From Curtobacterium sp. MCBD17_013 (lineage in GTDB: Bacteria > Actinomycetota > Actinomycetes > Actinomycetales > Microbacteriaceae): a DNA stretch of 64,000 bases. The notes beneath the pieces are model-generated. The model was not told the DNA's origin. It made no database searches and worked only from the letters and a program-made list of their open reading frames with translations. Below are positions 16,823-27,353 of this stretch, in pieces. The stretch is from contig NZ_QKTU01000004.1 in the NCBI RefSeq assembly GCF_003234565.1, positions 62,001 through 126,000 on the forward strand. Reading direction: 5' to 3'. The position numbers and the translations under genes were made by a program. Every line of letters starts with the position of its first letter. Position 1 is the first letter of the stretch.

Positions 16823-17751
16823 GCACCCACCTCCGCTGGGGTCGTCGTGGTCACTGGGTCCTCGCGTGCCGCTCGGCGGGCGATGCGGTCCCGCCCCCGA
16901 GCGTCCCGCCGACCACCGACGATCCGACAGACGACCCAGATGGCGAACGAGATCGTGGTCACGTACGGGCTGATCGGCAGGCCTCCGCCGAGGGCGAGCA
17001 GGATGCCGCCGACGACACTCGTCACCGCGAACACCATCGACAGGACGGGCACGAGCACGGGGTGCACGGTCACGCGGAGGGCCGCCGCGGCGGGGGTGAC
17101 GAGCAGCGAGAGCACGAGCAGGGCCCCGACGACCTGCACGGACACCGCGGTCGCCAGCCCGAGGACGAGCATGAACAGGAGGGCGAGGGTCCGGACCGGC
17201 AGTCCCGCGGCCGCGGCCACGTCGGGGTCGACGCTGGCGAAGTGCAACGGTCGCCAGATGACGAGGAGCGTCACGACGACGATCGCCGCGACGACGAGCA
17301 GGATGCCGAGCTGGGGGTCGTCGACGGCCACGATCTGCCCGGTGAGCAGCCCGAACTTGTTCGCCGCGCGGCCCCGGTACAGCGCGAGGCACAGGATCCC
17401 GAGGCCGAGGCCGAACGGCATGAGCACCGCGATGATCGAGTTGCGCTCGCGGGCCCGGGAGCCGAGCAGGCCGATGACGACCGCGGCGAGCACGGACCCG
17501 ACGAGCGACCCCGCGACGACGTCGACGCCCATGAGCAGTGCGGCGGACGCCCCGGCGAACGACAGCTCGCTGATGCCGTGCACGGCGAACGGCAGGTTGC
17601 GGGCCACGACGAACGGCCCGATGAGCCCCCCGACGATCCCGAGTACCGCGCCGGCGAGGATCGAGTTCCGCACGAGGCCGAGCAGCGCGCCGAAGTCCTG
17701 GAACGAGAACACGGTCGAGAGCAGCTGGTGCAGGTCGGTGGCGAGGATCAT
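16819..17751 (-). CDS. znuB: zinc/manganese ABC transporter permease
   Basis: 310 residues with about nine TM helices, ABC-3 family. Diagnostic parts are GISELSFAGASAALLMG, AGLPVRTLALLFMLVLG and the conserved VQVVGALLVLSLLVTPAAAA. It forms the membrane channel for the ZnuC ATPase. It overlaps znuC by four bases upstream and zur by four bases downstream. No periplasmic/lipoprotein binding subunit (ZnuA) gene is in this operon. Confidence 0.9.
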   Translation of the reverse strand: MILATDLHQLLSTVFSFQDFGALLGLVRNSILAGAVLGIVGGLIGPFVVARNLPFAVHGISELSFAGASAALLMGVDVVAGSLVGSVLAAVVIGLLGSRARERNSIIAVLMPFGLGLGILCLALYRGRAANKFGLLTGQIVAVDDPQLGILLVVAAIVVVTLLVIWRPLHFASVDPDVAAAAGLPVRTLALLFMLVLGLATAVSVQVVGALLVLSLLVTPAAAALRVTVHPVLVPVLSMVFAVTSVVGGILLALGGGLPISPYVTTISFAIWVVCRIVGGRRDARGRDRIARRAAREDPVTTTTPAEVGA

Positions 17752-18632
17752 CGGCGCGCCGGTCCTTCCGTCGCGTCGTCGGCGATCCGGAGGTCGTGAT
17801 CGCCCTCGTGGTGGTGGTGCTCACCGAGGTGGTCGTGCGGGTCGTTCGAACCGACGATGACGATCCGCCCCATGGTCCGGACGACGTCGACCGGCGTGCC
17901 GTACAGGTCGGACAGGACGTCGGCGCGGAGGACCTCGTCGGGCGCGCCGATCCGGAAGCGGCCGCGCGCGATGTAGAGCACGCGGTCGACGACGTCGAGG
18001 ATCGGGTTGACGTCGTGCGTCACGAACAGCACGGCGGCGTCCCGCTGGCGACGCTGCCGGTCGATGAGCGCGGTCACCTCGCGCTGGTGCCGGAGGTCCA
18101 GCGAGATGAGGGGTTCGTCGCAGAGCAGGAGCGCGGGATCCGCGGCGATCGCCTGGCCGACCCGGGCGCGCTGCTGCTCGCCGCCGGACAGCTCGGCGAC
18201 CGGGGCGTCGGCGAACGCGGCGGCGCCGACCTCGTCGAGGATCGCGTCGATGCGGGCGCGTTCCGCCGCGCGGGCCGGGCGGAGGCCCCACCGGTGCCCG
18301 GTCACCCCGAGCGCCACCAGGTCCCGGGTCCGCAGCGGCGTGCCCGACTCCATGAGCCGCTGCTGGGGGACGTACCCGATGCGCCGGTGTCCGCGGGTGA
18401 CGGGTTCGCCGAGGAACCGGATCGAGCCGGTCGTGAGCGTCTGCTGCCCGAGCACGGTGCGCAGCAGGCTCGTCTTGCCGGCGCCGTTCGGTCCGAGGAC
18501 CGCGAGGAACTCACCCGGCCGGACGTCGAGGTCGAGGTCGTGCCAGAGGTGCCGTGACCCGTACGCGAGCCCGGCGCCACGCAGGGACAGGACGGCGTCC
18601 TGCTCGTCCTCGTGGGGTGCGCGCGGGGTCAC
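17748..18632 (-). CDS. znuC: zinc/manganese ABC transporter ATP-binding protein
   Basis: 294 residues. Walker A GPNGAGKT (about 48-55), signature LSGGEQQR, Walker B ALLLCDEPLISLD and H-loop VTHD are all intact. The C-terminus carries a histidine-rich tail (HDHLGEHHHHEGDHD) that could bind zinc; such tails are common in zinc-handling proteins. The start is a GTG with GAGGAAGG upstream. A Zur box overlaps the promoter. Confidence 0.9.
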   Translation of the reverse strand: MTPRAPHEDEQDAVLSLRGAGLAYGSRHLWHDLDLDVRPGEFLAVLGPNGAGKTSLLRTVLGQQTLTTGSIRFLGEPVTRGHRRIGYVPQQRLMESGTPLRTRDLVALGVTGHRWGLRPARAAERARIDAILDEVGAAAFADAPVAELSGGEQQRARVGQAIAADPALLLCDEPLISLDLRHQREVTALIDRQRRQRDAAVLFVTHDVNPILDVVDRVLYIARGRFRIGAPDEVLRADVLSDLYGTPVDVVRTMGRIVIVGSNDPHDHLGEHHHHEGDHDLRIADDATEGPARR

Positions 18633-18677
18633 GGCGGTCCTTCCTCGCGGCGAACGCCCGTGCGCTGCCGCCCCTCG

Positions 18678-18706
18678 ACGCTAGACCTGTTGAGAATGAT
18701 CGTCAA
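18678..18706 (-). promoter_or_regulatory. promoter of znuC-znuB-zur
   Basis: Minus-strand TTGACG (18706-18701), 17-base spacer, TAGCGT (18683-18678). The start of transcription would be near 18671, about 38 bases before the GTG. Confidence 0.7.
18690..18706. promoter_or_regulatory. Zur box over the znuC promoter
   Basis: TTGAGAATGATCGTCAA, a good match to the actinobacterial Zur operator TGAnAATGATnnTCA. It covers the -35 and most of the spacer of the znuC promoter, so zinc-loaded Zur should block RNA polymerase. Confidence 0.8.
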
Positions 18707-18710
18707 AACC

Positions 18711-18756
18711 ACGGACGGGAGGCGCGGTACCGACCGGCACCGCGCCTCCCGTCCGT
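18711..18756 (-). terminator. terminator of the PTS EIIC gene
   Basis: Perfect 18-base arms (18711-18728 and 18739-18756) with a 10-base loop, 10 bases after the EIIC stop codon. It also separates that gene from the znu promoter. Confidence 0.8.
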
Positions 18757-18765
18757 CGCGCCACG

Positions 18766-20013
18766 TCAGGGCGTGGTGGCCGCCTCGACCGACTCGGCCG
18801 CCGCGTCGTCCTCGCGCCCCGGGGTCCGGAGGTTCCAGCGTTTGATGACGAAGCTGAAGACGAAGTAGTAGATGACGCCGTAGGCGATGCCGATCGGGAT
18901 GAGCCAGATCGCGCCCTGCGCCTTGCCGAAGTTGAGCACGTAGTCGATCGCGCCCGCGGAGAACGTGAAGCCGTCGTGGATCCCGAGCGCGTTGACGAGT
19001 GCGAGCGACGTGCCGGTCAGGACCGCGTGCACGACGTAGAGCGGCCAGGCCACGAACATGAAGGAGTACTCGAGCGGCTCGGTGATGCCCGTGACGAACG
19101 AGGTGAGCGCGGCCGAGAGCATGATGCCGCCGACGACCTTGCGGTTCTGCGGCTTCGCGTGACGCCAGATCGCCAGGGCCGCGCCCGGGAGACCGAACAT
19201 CATGATCGGGAAGAACCCGGTCATGAAGATGCCGGCGTGCGGGTCGCCCGCGAAGAAGCGGTTGAGGTCGCCGTGCGCGCCGTGGTAGTCGCCGATGATG
19301 AACCAGACGACCGAGTTGAGGATCTGGTGGAGGCCCGTCGGGATGAGCAGGCGGTTCGCCGCGCCGTAGATCCCGCCGCCGACGACCGAGTTGGACGCGA
19401 CCGCGTTGCCGATCCAGGTGATCACGGCGTCGAACGGGATGTAGAGGAACGCCATCGCCACGCCGATGAACAGCCCGGCGAACGCGCTGAGGATCGGGAC
19501 CAGGCGTCGGCCGGAGAAGAACCCGATGAAGTCGGGCAGCTTCGTCCGGTGGAACCGCTGCCAGAGCACCGCGGACACGAGCCCCATCACGATGCCGCCG
19601 AGGACCCCGTAGTTGATCGTGGGCACGGTGCCGGCGGCGTTCTTGTGGGTGCCGAGCACGATGGGCGACATCGCGGTGAACACGCTCGAGAGCACCATGT
19701 AGCCGACGACCGCGGCGAGGGCGGTCGACCCGTCGGACTTCTTGGCCCAACCGATCGCGATGCCGACGGCGAAGATGAGCGGCAGCCACGTGAAGACGCC
19801 GTTGCCCGCGGCGGAGATGACCGCGGCCCACTGCCCGAAGCCGGGGATGGCGCCGAGCAGGTCGGCCTGCCCGAGGCGGAGCAGGATGCCGGCGGCCGGG
19901 AGCACCGCGATCGGGAGCATGAGGCTCCGGCCGAGCCGCTGCAGGTTGGCGAACGCGCGACTGGGCTTCTTGGCCGGTGGGGTGGACACCGGGACGGCTT
20001 CGGCCGTGGTCAT
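18766..20013 (-). CDS. PTS transporter subunit EIIC, glucose/N-acetylglucosamine type
   Basis: 415 residues with about ten TM segments. FANLQRLGRSLMLPIAVLPAAGILLRLG at residues 21-48 is the typical EIIC start, and GITEPLEYSFMFVAW and HDGFTFSAGAIDYVLNFG belong to the substrate region of the GlcNAc/glucose family. It moves sugar across the membrane while EIIB phosphorylates it. EIIB and EIIA are encoded divergently as separate proteins. The ATG at 20013 follows AGAGGA; an in-frame ATG six codons upstream is possible. A GntR-type operator lies between the divergent genes. Confidence 0.88.
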   Translation of the reverse strand: MTTAEAVPVSTPPAKKPSRAFANLQRLGRSLMLPIAVLPAAGILLRLGQADLLGAIPGFGQWAAVISAAGNGVFTWLPLIFAVGIAIGWAKKSDGSTALAAVVGYMVLSSVFTAMSPIVLGTHKNAAGTVPTINYGVLGGIVMGLVSAVLWQRFHRTKLPDFIGFFSGRRLVPILSAFAGLFIGVAMAFLYIPFDAVITWIGNAVASNSVVGGGIYGAANRLLIPTGLHQILNSVVWFIIGDYHGAHGDLNRFFAGDPHAGIFMTGFFPIMMFGLPGAALAIWRHAKPQNRKVVGGIMLSAALTSFVTGITEPLEYSFMFVAWPLYVVHAVLTGTSLALVNALGIHDGFTFSAGAIDYVLNFGKAQGAIWLIPIGIAYGVIYYFVFSFVIKRWNLRTPGREDDAAAESVEAATTP

Positions 20014-20073
20014 GGTGGATCCTCTCGTCATCGGGTGGAGCATGGGTGGTTGATGCCCGGATCCCGCGTCGGT

Positions 20074-20089
20074 ACTGTTCGAGAACAGT
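20074..20089. promoter_or_regulatory. palindrome in the EIIC/EIIB intergenic region
   Basis: ACTGTTC-GA-GAACAGT, seven-base perfect arms. It differs from the GntR-type operator next to it and could bind a second regulator. Confidence 0.45.
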
Positions 20090-20092
20090 GCC

Positions 20093-20115
20093 GGTCCTGT
20101 CCGGTCATGACCAGT
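20093..20115. promoter_or_regulatory. GntR/DasR-type operator, PTS copy
   Basis: Holds the palindrome GGTCATGACC (20103-20112) inside a 23-base block that recurs with two changes at 21697-21719, upstream of the GntR gene. The core resembles the DasR site TGGTCTAGACCA. Confidence 0.65.
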
Positions 20116-20204
20116 TCGCTGTAGTCTCCACATCAGCGTGGTCCGTGTCAACAACCCGGTCCCGGCCCCGTCGAGACCGCAGTTCATCCCCTGGAGGAGG
20201 ACCC

Positions 20205-20435
20205 ATGTCGAAGGCAGAAGCGATCGTGGCAGCACTCGGCGGCGCCGACAACATCGAGGAGGTCGAGGGCTGCATCACGCGCCTCCGCACCGAGGTGGTC
20301 GACCCGTCGCTCGTCGACGAGGCCGCGCTCAAGCAGGCGGGTGCGATCGCCGTCGTCGCCATGGGCACCGGCGTGCAGGTGATCGTCGGCCCCGAGGCCG
20401 ACAACCTGGCGCAGGACATCGAGGACATCCTGTGA
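20205..20435 (+). CDS. PTS EIIB subunit, glucose/GlcNAc type
   Basis: 76 residues. The phosphorylation cysteine is Cys23 in EVEGCITRLRTEV, the CxTRLR motif of this family. It accepts phosphate from EIIA and passes it to the incoming sugar. The ATG has a very strong GGAGGAGG site. The stop overlaps the GTG of the EIIA gene, so EIIB and EIIA are made together. Confidence 0.92.
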   Translation: MSKAEAIVAALGGADNIEEVEGCITRLRTEVVDPSLVDEAALKQAGAIAVVAMGTGVQVIVGPEADNLAQDIEDIL

Positions 20436-20884
20436 CGGACGTCCGCACGCCGTTCGCCGGACCGGTCGTCGGGCTCGCCGACGTGCCGGATCCGGTGTTC
20501 GCGGGCCAGCTCGTCGGGGCGGGCGTCGCCGTGCGCCCGGACGAGCACGCCCGGTCCGTGACGGCGGTGGCGCCCGTGGCGGGCACGATCGTCAAGCTCC
20601 ACCCGCACGCGTTCGCGATCGAGGGCGCCGAGGGCACGGACGTCCTCGTGCACGTCGGCATCGACACGGTCAAGCTCGGCGGTGCGGGGTTCGAGCTCCT
20701 CGCCGCCGAGGGGGACACCGTCGCGGCCGGTGACCCCGTCGTGCGGTTCGACCCGGCGGCGATCGTGGCGGCCGGCTACGCCCCGGTGTGCCCGGTCGTC
20801 GTCCTCGGTTCGACGCCCGACTCGGTCCCCCAGGACGCCGTGGGCAGCTCCGTGCCCGAGGGCGCGACGCTCTACACGACCTAG
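20432..20884 (+). CDS. PTS EIIA subunit, glucose type
   Basis: 150 residues, close to Crr/EIIA-Glc. The start is the GTG at 20432 (GTGA overlap with EIIB). The active-site histidine is in VLVHVGIDTV (His74), with the second conserved histidine in LHPHAFAI. The TAG stop lies within CTAG, which also supplies the stop of the convergent GntR gene, so the two genes share their last bases. Confidence 0.9.
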   Translation: MTDVRTPFAGPVVGLADVPDPVFAGQLVGAGVAVRPDEHARSVTAVAPVAGTIVKLHPHAFAIEGAEGTDVLVHVGIDTVKLGGAGFELLAAEGDTVAAGDPVVRFDPAAIVAAGYAPVCPVVVLGSTPDSVPQDAVGSSVPEGATLYTT

Positions 20885-21651
20885 ATCAGCGCGATCGTCC
20901 GCGGCGCCTCGGCCGAGACCTCCATCTGGACGCGGTACCGGTCGCTCCGGTACCAGCTCCGGGTGTGCTCCACCGGGCCGGGTTCGGCGAACGACACGCG
21001 GTCGAACACGAGCACGGGCGCGCCGGTCCGCGTGCCGAGGAGTGTCGCCACGTCGTCGCTCGCCGGGTCCGCCGCGACCGTCTGCACCGCGCGGACGATC
21101 GGCAGCCCGTACCGATCGGCCACCAGCGAGTACACCGAGCCGCTGAGGTCGTGCTCCAGGAGCCCCGGGTACGCGGCGCGCGAGAACCAGGCGTCGTCGA
21201 TCGACACGGGGACGCCGTCGGCGAGCCGCAGGCGCTTCAGGTGGACGGCGACGTCGTCGGACTCGAGGTGCAGGGCGGCCGCGGTGTCCGCGGGCGCGAC
21301 CCGTTCCTCCCGGACGAGCACGACCGTGGTCGGCGTGTGTCCGAGCGCACGCATCTCCTCGGTGAACGAGGCGAGGTGGAGCGTCGACTGCACGGGTCGG
21401 TGCGCGACGAACGTGCCCTTGCCGCGGACACGCGTCAGGTAGCCCTCGTTGACGAGTTGGCCGAGGGCCTCGCGCACGGTGATGCGGCTGACGCCGTACT
21501 CGGTGATGAGCTGCCGCTCCGAGGGGATGGCGGCGCCCGGCTGCAGTCGCTCGGTCACGAGTTCGAGCAGGATCCGCCGGAGCTGCGCGTGCTTCGGGAT
21601 CGCGCTCTCGGTGATCCGTCGTGCCGCACCCTCGTCGCTGCGTCGTGCCAC
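20881..21651 (-). CDS. GntR-family (HutC/DasR-type) regulator
   Basis: 256 residues. The winged helix-turn-helix at the N-terminus reads PSERQLITEYGVSRITVREA, and the C-terminal UTRA ligand domain carries LRLADGVPVSIDDAWF and FDRVSFAEPGPVEHTRSWYR. HutC-type members linked to PTS genes sense amino-sugar phosphates such as GlcN-6-P. The GTG at 21651 has GAGGAG eight bases upstream. Its own promoter region and that of the PTS genes share a 23-base operator, which supports control of both. A role as the GlcNAc repressor is an inference. Confidence 0.85.
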   Translation of the reverse strand: MARRSDEGAARRITESAIPKHAQLRRILLELVTERLQPGAAIPSERQLITEYGVSRITVREALGQLVNEGYLTRVRGKGTFVAHRPVQSTLHLASFTEEMRALGHTPTTVVLVREERVAPADTAAALHLESDDVAVHLKRLRLADGVPVSIDDAWFSRAAYPGLLEHDLSGSVYSLVADRYGLPIVRAVQTVAADPASDDVATLLGTRTGAPVLVFDRVSFAEPGPVEHTRSWYRSDRYRVQMEVSAEAPRTIALI

Positions 21652-21696
21652 GCGTCGTACTCCTCGCCCGCAGTGGAGGCCCGGCGACCGGGGGCT

Positions 21697-21719
21697 GGTC
21701 CTGTGCGGACATGACCAGT
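21697..21719. promoter_or_regulatory. GntR/DasR-type operator, autoregulatory copy
   Basis: Same 23-base block as 20093-20115, with 21 of 23 bases identical (GGTCCTGT, one change, CGG, one change, CATGACCAGT). It lies 46 bases upstream of the regulator start. Confidence 0.65.
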
Positions 21720-21936
21720 CGAGCACACAGTAGCGAACAGCGCTGGGAGCGCCAGGGTCATCCGGCGGGACGGGACCGCGGGTGACAGCGGATCCCCGCC
21801 CGGGTGAGTGCGTGCCGTAAAGGAGCGACGCCGACGGGCGGATCGGTGCGGTTCGACGTCCTCGACACGTCCGGACCCGCACACCATGCGGTCTCGGGAC
21901 GCCGACCCCCGACGCCCCGTGATGTGGAGGGACCCC

Positions 21937-23235
21937 GTGCTCGACGCGCCACTCCTCGCCGCCGCGATCGCCACGCACCTCGCCCTCGCCGCGGCCCTGA
22001 CGGCCTTCGCGGCCCTCACGCTCCTGTGGTCCCTGCACACGCAGGCATCACCGGAGCGGGTGGCGCGGAGCCGGTTCGACCGGACGCCGCGGGCGTGCAC
22101 GCGGTCGTTCTCGCTCCTCGTGCCGGCCCGGCACGAGGAGGGGGTCCTCGCGGACACGCTCGACCTGCTCGCCGCCCAGACGCACCCGCGGTTCGAGGTG
22201 ATCGTCATCGTCGGGCACGACGACCGCGCGACGGCCCGGATCGCCGAGGCCGCGGCGGCCCGGCACCCGGACCACGTCCGCGTGGTGGTCGACCGGGGGC
22301 GGGTGAAGACGAAGCCGCGCGCCCTGAACCGTGGGCTCGCGGTCGCCACGGGCAGCGTCATCGGGGTGTTCGACGCCGAGGACGACGTGCACGAGCGACT
22401 CCTCGAGCGGGTGGACGCGCGGTTCGCGGAGACGGGCGCGGACGTGGTGCAGGGCGGGGTGCAGCTGATGAACCACGCGCGGTCGTGGTGGCGCGTCCGG
22501 AACGTGGTCGAGTACGCGCTGTGGTTCGGGTCACGGCTGCACGCGCACGCGGCGGCGGGGGTCGTGCCCCTCGCGGGGAACACCGTGTTCGTCCGCCGTC
22601 GGGTGCTCGAGCGGATCGGCGGCTGGCAGGACGACTGCCTCGCCGAGGACTGCGAGCTCGGCATCCGGCTCTCCGCAGCGGGCGCCCGGATCGACGTCGT
22701 CACGGACCCGACGTACTCGACCCGCGAGGAGACCCCGCCGGACCTCCGGGGGCTCCTCCGCCAGCGCGTGCGCTGGAACCAGGGGTTCCTCCAGGTGCTG
22801 CGTGGCGGCGCCTGGAAGGGCCTTCCGTCGTGGCGGCGGCGCACGCTCGCCCGCGTCGTGCTCGGCATGCCGTTCGCGCAGGTGCTCATCGGCATGTCGG
22901 TCCCGGTGGCCGTCGTCGAGACGCTGGCGGTGCGCCTCCCGGTCCCCGTGACGCTCGTGACGCTCGCGCCCGTGGCGCCGTCCGCGCTCATGCTCGTGGT
23001 CGAGTGCCTCGCGCTCGACCAGTTCGGTCGCGCCTTCGGCCGTCGGGTCCGGCCGGCGGACCACGTCCGACTCGTGCTCGGGGCGATCCCGTTCCAGGTC
23101 GTCCTGTCCGTCGCGGCCGTCGTCGCGGTGTGGCGCGAGGTGCGCGGCGACCACTCGTGGCAGAAGACGGTGCACACCGGCCTGCACCGGCGTCAGCGGC
23201 GCGGTGCCCCCACGCCGGGCCGGGCCCCGGCGTGA
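21937..23235 (+). CDS. glycosyltransferase family 2, membrane associated
   Basis: 432 residues. An N-terminal TM helix (about 5-30) is followed by a GT-A domain with FSLLVPARHEEG, VIGVFDAEDD (DXD-like), CLAEDCELGIRL and the QxxRW-type QRVRWNQG, then two to three C-terminal TM helices. This is the plan of processive or polysaccharide GT2 enzymes. The GTG at 21937 has GGAGGG five bases upstream; an ATG at 21922 is an alternative. It overlaps the next gene (GTGA), so GT2 and GT39 act together, probably in cell-envelope glycan synthesis. Confidence 0.82.
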   Translation: MLDAPLLAAAIATHLALAAALTAFAALTLLWSLHTQASPERVARSRFDRTPRACTRSFSLLVPARHEEGVLADTLDLLAAQTHPRFEVIVIVGHDDRATARIAEAAAARHPDHVRVVVDRGRVKTKPRALNRGLAVATGSVIGVFDAEDDVHERLLERVDARFAETGADVVQGGVQLMNHARSWWRVRNVVEYALWFGSRLHAHAAAGVVPLAGNTVFVRRRVLERIGGWQDDCLAEDCELGIRLSAAGARIDVVTDPTYSTREETPPDLRGLLRQRVRWNQGFLQVLRGGAWKGLPSWRRRTLARVVLGMPFAQVLIGMSVPVAVVETLAVRLPVPVTLVTLAPVAPSALMLVVECLALDQFGRAFGRRVRPADHVRLVLGAIPFQVVLSVAAVVAVWREVRGDHSWQKTVHTGLHRRQRRGAPTPGRAPA

Positions 23236-24752
23236 GCAGCCGCTCCGCGGTCCTGCGGGGAGTGGTCTGGTGCGGACCCGTGCTCGTGGTCGAGATCGTG
23301 GCACTGTGCGTCGGCCTCGGCCGCACGCCCCAGCGCGCCGACGACGAGGGCACGTACGTCGCGCAGGCCTGGTCCTCACTGCACTCGGGCGCGCTCGCCC
23401 ACTACACCTACTGGTACGACCATCCCCCGGCGGGGTGGATGCAGCTCGCCCTGTGGTTCGGCGCGACGGGTGCGCTGGCACGGCACCAGTCCGCGGTGCT
23501 CGCCGGCCGGGAGGCCGTGGTCACCGCCACCCTCGCGGCCACCGTCCTGACCTGGCTGTTGACCCGACGCCTGGGCGGCTCCCCGGTCGCGGCCACCGTC
23601 GCGGCGGCGGTCTTCGCGATCTCGCCGCTGGCGGTCGCGTTCCACCGGATGGTCTACCTCGACGACCTCGCCGTGCCGTGGGTCCTGCTCGCGGCGGTCC
23701 TGGTCACGGCGCGACACCGTCAGCTGCCGGCCTGGGCCGGCGCGGCCGCCGCGTGCGCGGTCGCGGTCCTCACCAAGGAGACGACGGTGCTCGTCGTCCC
23801 GTTCCTGGCGTGGGTCGCCGCGCAGCGCGGGCACCCGGCCGTCCGCCGCACCGCCGCCGGTGTGGCGGTGCCGCTCTTCGTCCTGCTCGTCGCCGTGTAC
23901 CCGGTGTCGGCCGCGATCAAGGACGAACTCCTCCCCGGCGCGGGTCACGTGAGCCTCCTGGGGTCGGCGTGGTTCCAGGTCGCCGGTCGGGAGGCCGGGG
24001 GTTCCGTCCTCGACGCGACGAGCGACACCGCGCGCACGCTGGCGTCGTGGTGGTCCCTCGACGCCCCCTTCGTCGTCGCCGGGCTCGCCGCCGCGGTGCT
24101 CGCCACGGCCCGGCAGCGGCTCCGCCCGATCGCCGTCCTCGTGCTCGGACACGTCGCCGTGGCGCTCCGGCCCGGCGGGTACCTGCCCGTCCCGTTCGTC
24201 GTCGTGCTCCTGCCGTTCGGTGCCGTCCTCGTGGCGCTCGTCGTGGAGGGCGGCCTGCGCCCATGGCTGCGACACGACCGCCGGTTCCCCCGGTCGTTGA
24301 CGCGTGCCATGGCGGCCGGCACGGTGCTCGCGGTGGTCGCCGTCGGCGCGTTCTGGGTGCCGAGCGCCACGCAGGGCCTCCGCTGGCTGACGACCGCCGA
24401 TGCCGACCGTCCGATGCGATCCGCCGAACGGTGGCTCGCCGCCCACGTCGGTCGACACGCGGTCGTGGTGGTCGACGACGCCATGTGGCTCGACCTCGTG
24501 CGCGCCGGCCGTGACCCCGACGACGTCGTGTGGTTCCACAAGCTCGACAGCGATCCGGAGGTCCGACGCCGCACCGACGACGGCCGCAGGGTCGACTACG
24601 TGGTCACGACCGTGTCCGTGCGCGAGGACCTGCCGCACCTGCCCCTCGTCCGCGCCGCGGTGCGGCGGGCCGTGCTCGAACGACGGTTCGGTTCGGGCGA
24701 GGACCGCGTCGACGTGTGGCGGGTGGCACGACGGACGGGTGGCCGGGCGTGA
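23232..24752 (+). CDS. glycosyltransferase family 39-like (PMT/ArnT superfamily) membrane protein
   Basis: 506 residues, about 10-12 TM segments. After the first helix comes TPQRADDEGTYVAQAW, with the acidic pair that serves as metal/catalytic site in GT-C enzymes, then YWYDHPPAGW. A short soluble C-terminal domain follows (residues about 390-506). These enzymes use lipid-linked sugars. The start is GTG in GTGA overlap with the GT2 gene. Its stop codon lies exactly in the loop of a terminator hairpin. Confidence 0.8.
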   Translation: MSSRSAVLRGVVWCGPVLVVEIVALCVGLGRTPQRADDEGTYVAQAWSSLHSGALAHYTYWYDHPPAGWMQLALWFGATGALARHQSAVLAGREAVVTATLAATVLTWLLTRRLGGSPVAATVAAAVFAISPLAVAFHRMVYLDDLAVPWVLLAAVLVTARHRQLPAWAGAAAACAVAVLTKETTVLVVPFLAWVAAQRGHPAVRRTAAGVAVPLFVLLVAVYPVSAAIKDELLPGAGHVSLLGSAWFQVAGREAGGSVLDATSDTARTLASWWSLDAPFVVAGLAAAVLATARQRLRPIAVLVLGHVAVALRPGGYLPVPFVVVLLPFGAVLVALVVEGGLRPWLRHDRRFPRSLTRAMAAGTVLAVVAVGAFWVPSATQGLRWLTTADADRPMRSAERWLAAHVGRHAVVVVDDAMWLDLVRAGRDPDDVVWFHKLDSDPEVRRRTDDGRRVDYVVTTVSVREDLPHLPLVRAAVRRAVLERRFGSGEDRVDVWRVARRTGGRA

Positions 24753-24771
24753 CGCCCGACCACCCGTCCGT
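24731..24771. terminator. terminator with the stop codon in its loop
   Basis: Arms of 19 bases (24731-24749 and 24753-24771, outer ACGGACGGGTGG) with one C/A mismatch; the three-base loop is the TGA stop of the GT39 gene. It lies between convergent genes and can serve both. Confidence 0.7.
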
Positions 24772-24788
24772 GGTCCCGCGCGCAGTGC

Positions 24789-26807
<2,019 letters not shown>

Positions 26808-26908
26808 CCGTCCATCCAACCGGGCGAGGGCCGCGCGTGTCCGCAACCGACGTGACGGCCACGTTCCGGGGACAGCCGGGTACCCGACGCGCGTCCATGG
26901 AGAGCGCG

Positions 26909-26914
26909 TACCGT
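26909..26914 (+). promoter_or_regulatory. -10 hexamer of leaderless small acidic gene
   Basis: TACCGT, seven bases before the ATG at 26922. Confidence 0.5.
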
Positions 26915-26921
26915 CCCCGGC

Positions 26922-27335
26922 ATGACGGATCAGGAGCACGGACGGATCGACCAGGACGACCCCGAGACGACACAGACGGAACGGGTGACACGGATCCAGG
27001 ACGACGCAGCGCGTCTCGGGCTCGCCATGGTGGGCGAGGCGACCGCGATGACGACCGGCGACGAGGACGGCTTCCGCGCGAGCGAGGAGAACCTCCGCGA
27101 GGTCGTCGCCGAACTCGTCGACGAACCGCTCACGCCGCGACAGGAACAGGTCGTCGAGACCCTCGGGGCCATGGGCGGCAGCCTCACGGCCGGCCTCGGG
27201 AGCGCGCTCGCGCAGGAGCAGGACCGTGAGCCCACGGAGGTGCTCGGCGGTGCGGCCGCGAGCATCGTGTGGCAGCAGCGACTCGCTGACGTCGAACAGG
27301 ACGTCGACGACATCGAGGACGTCGAGGACCGCTGA
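26922..27335 (+). CDS. acidic helical protein of unknown function
   Basis: 137 residues, very acidic (Asp/Glu rich at both ends, ending DVEQDVDDIEDVEDR), predicted helical, no signal or TM segment. I do not recognise a family. The central TPRQEQVVETLGAMGGSL suggests a small helical bundle. A -10 hexamer seven bases upstream supports the ATG as a leaderless start. It is convergent with the CPBP protease gene, and both stop codons lie in one hairpin. Confidence 0.65.
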   Translation: MTDQEHGRIDQDDPETTQTERVTRIQDDAARLGLAMVGEATAMTTGDEDGFRASEENLREVVAELVDEPLTPRQEQVVETLGAMGGSLTAGLGSALAQEQDREPTEVLGGAAASIVWQQRLADVEQDVDDIEDVEDR

Positions 27336-27353
27336 GCCACCACGCGCTCAGCG
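27330..27353. terminator. hairpin holding both convergent stop codons
   Basis: Arms CGCTGAGC (27330-27337) and GCTCAGCG (27346-27353). The left arm contains the TGA of the acidic protein; the right arm contains, on the other strand, the TGA of the CPBP gene. Confidence 0.5.
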
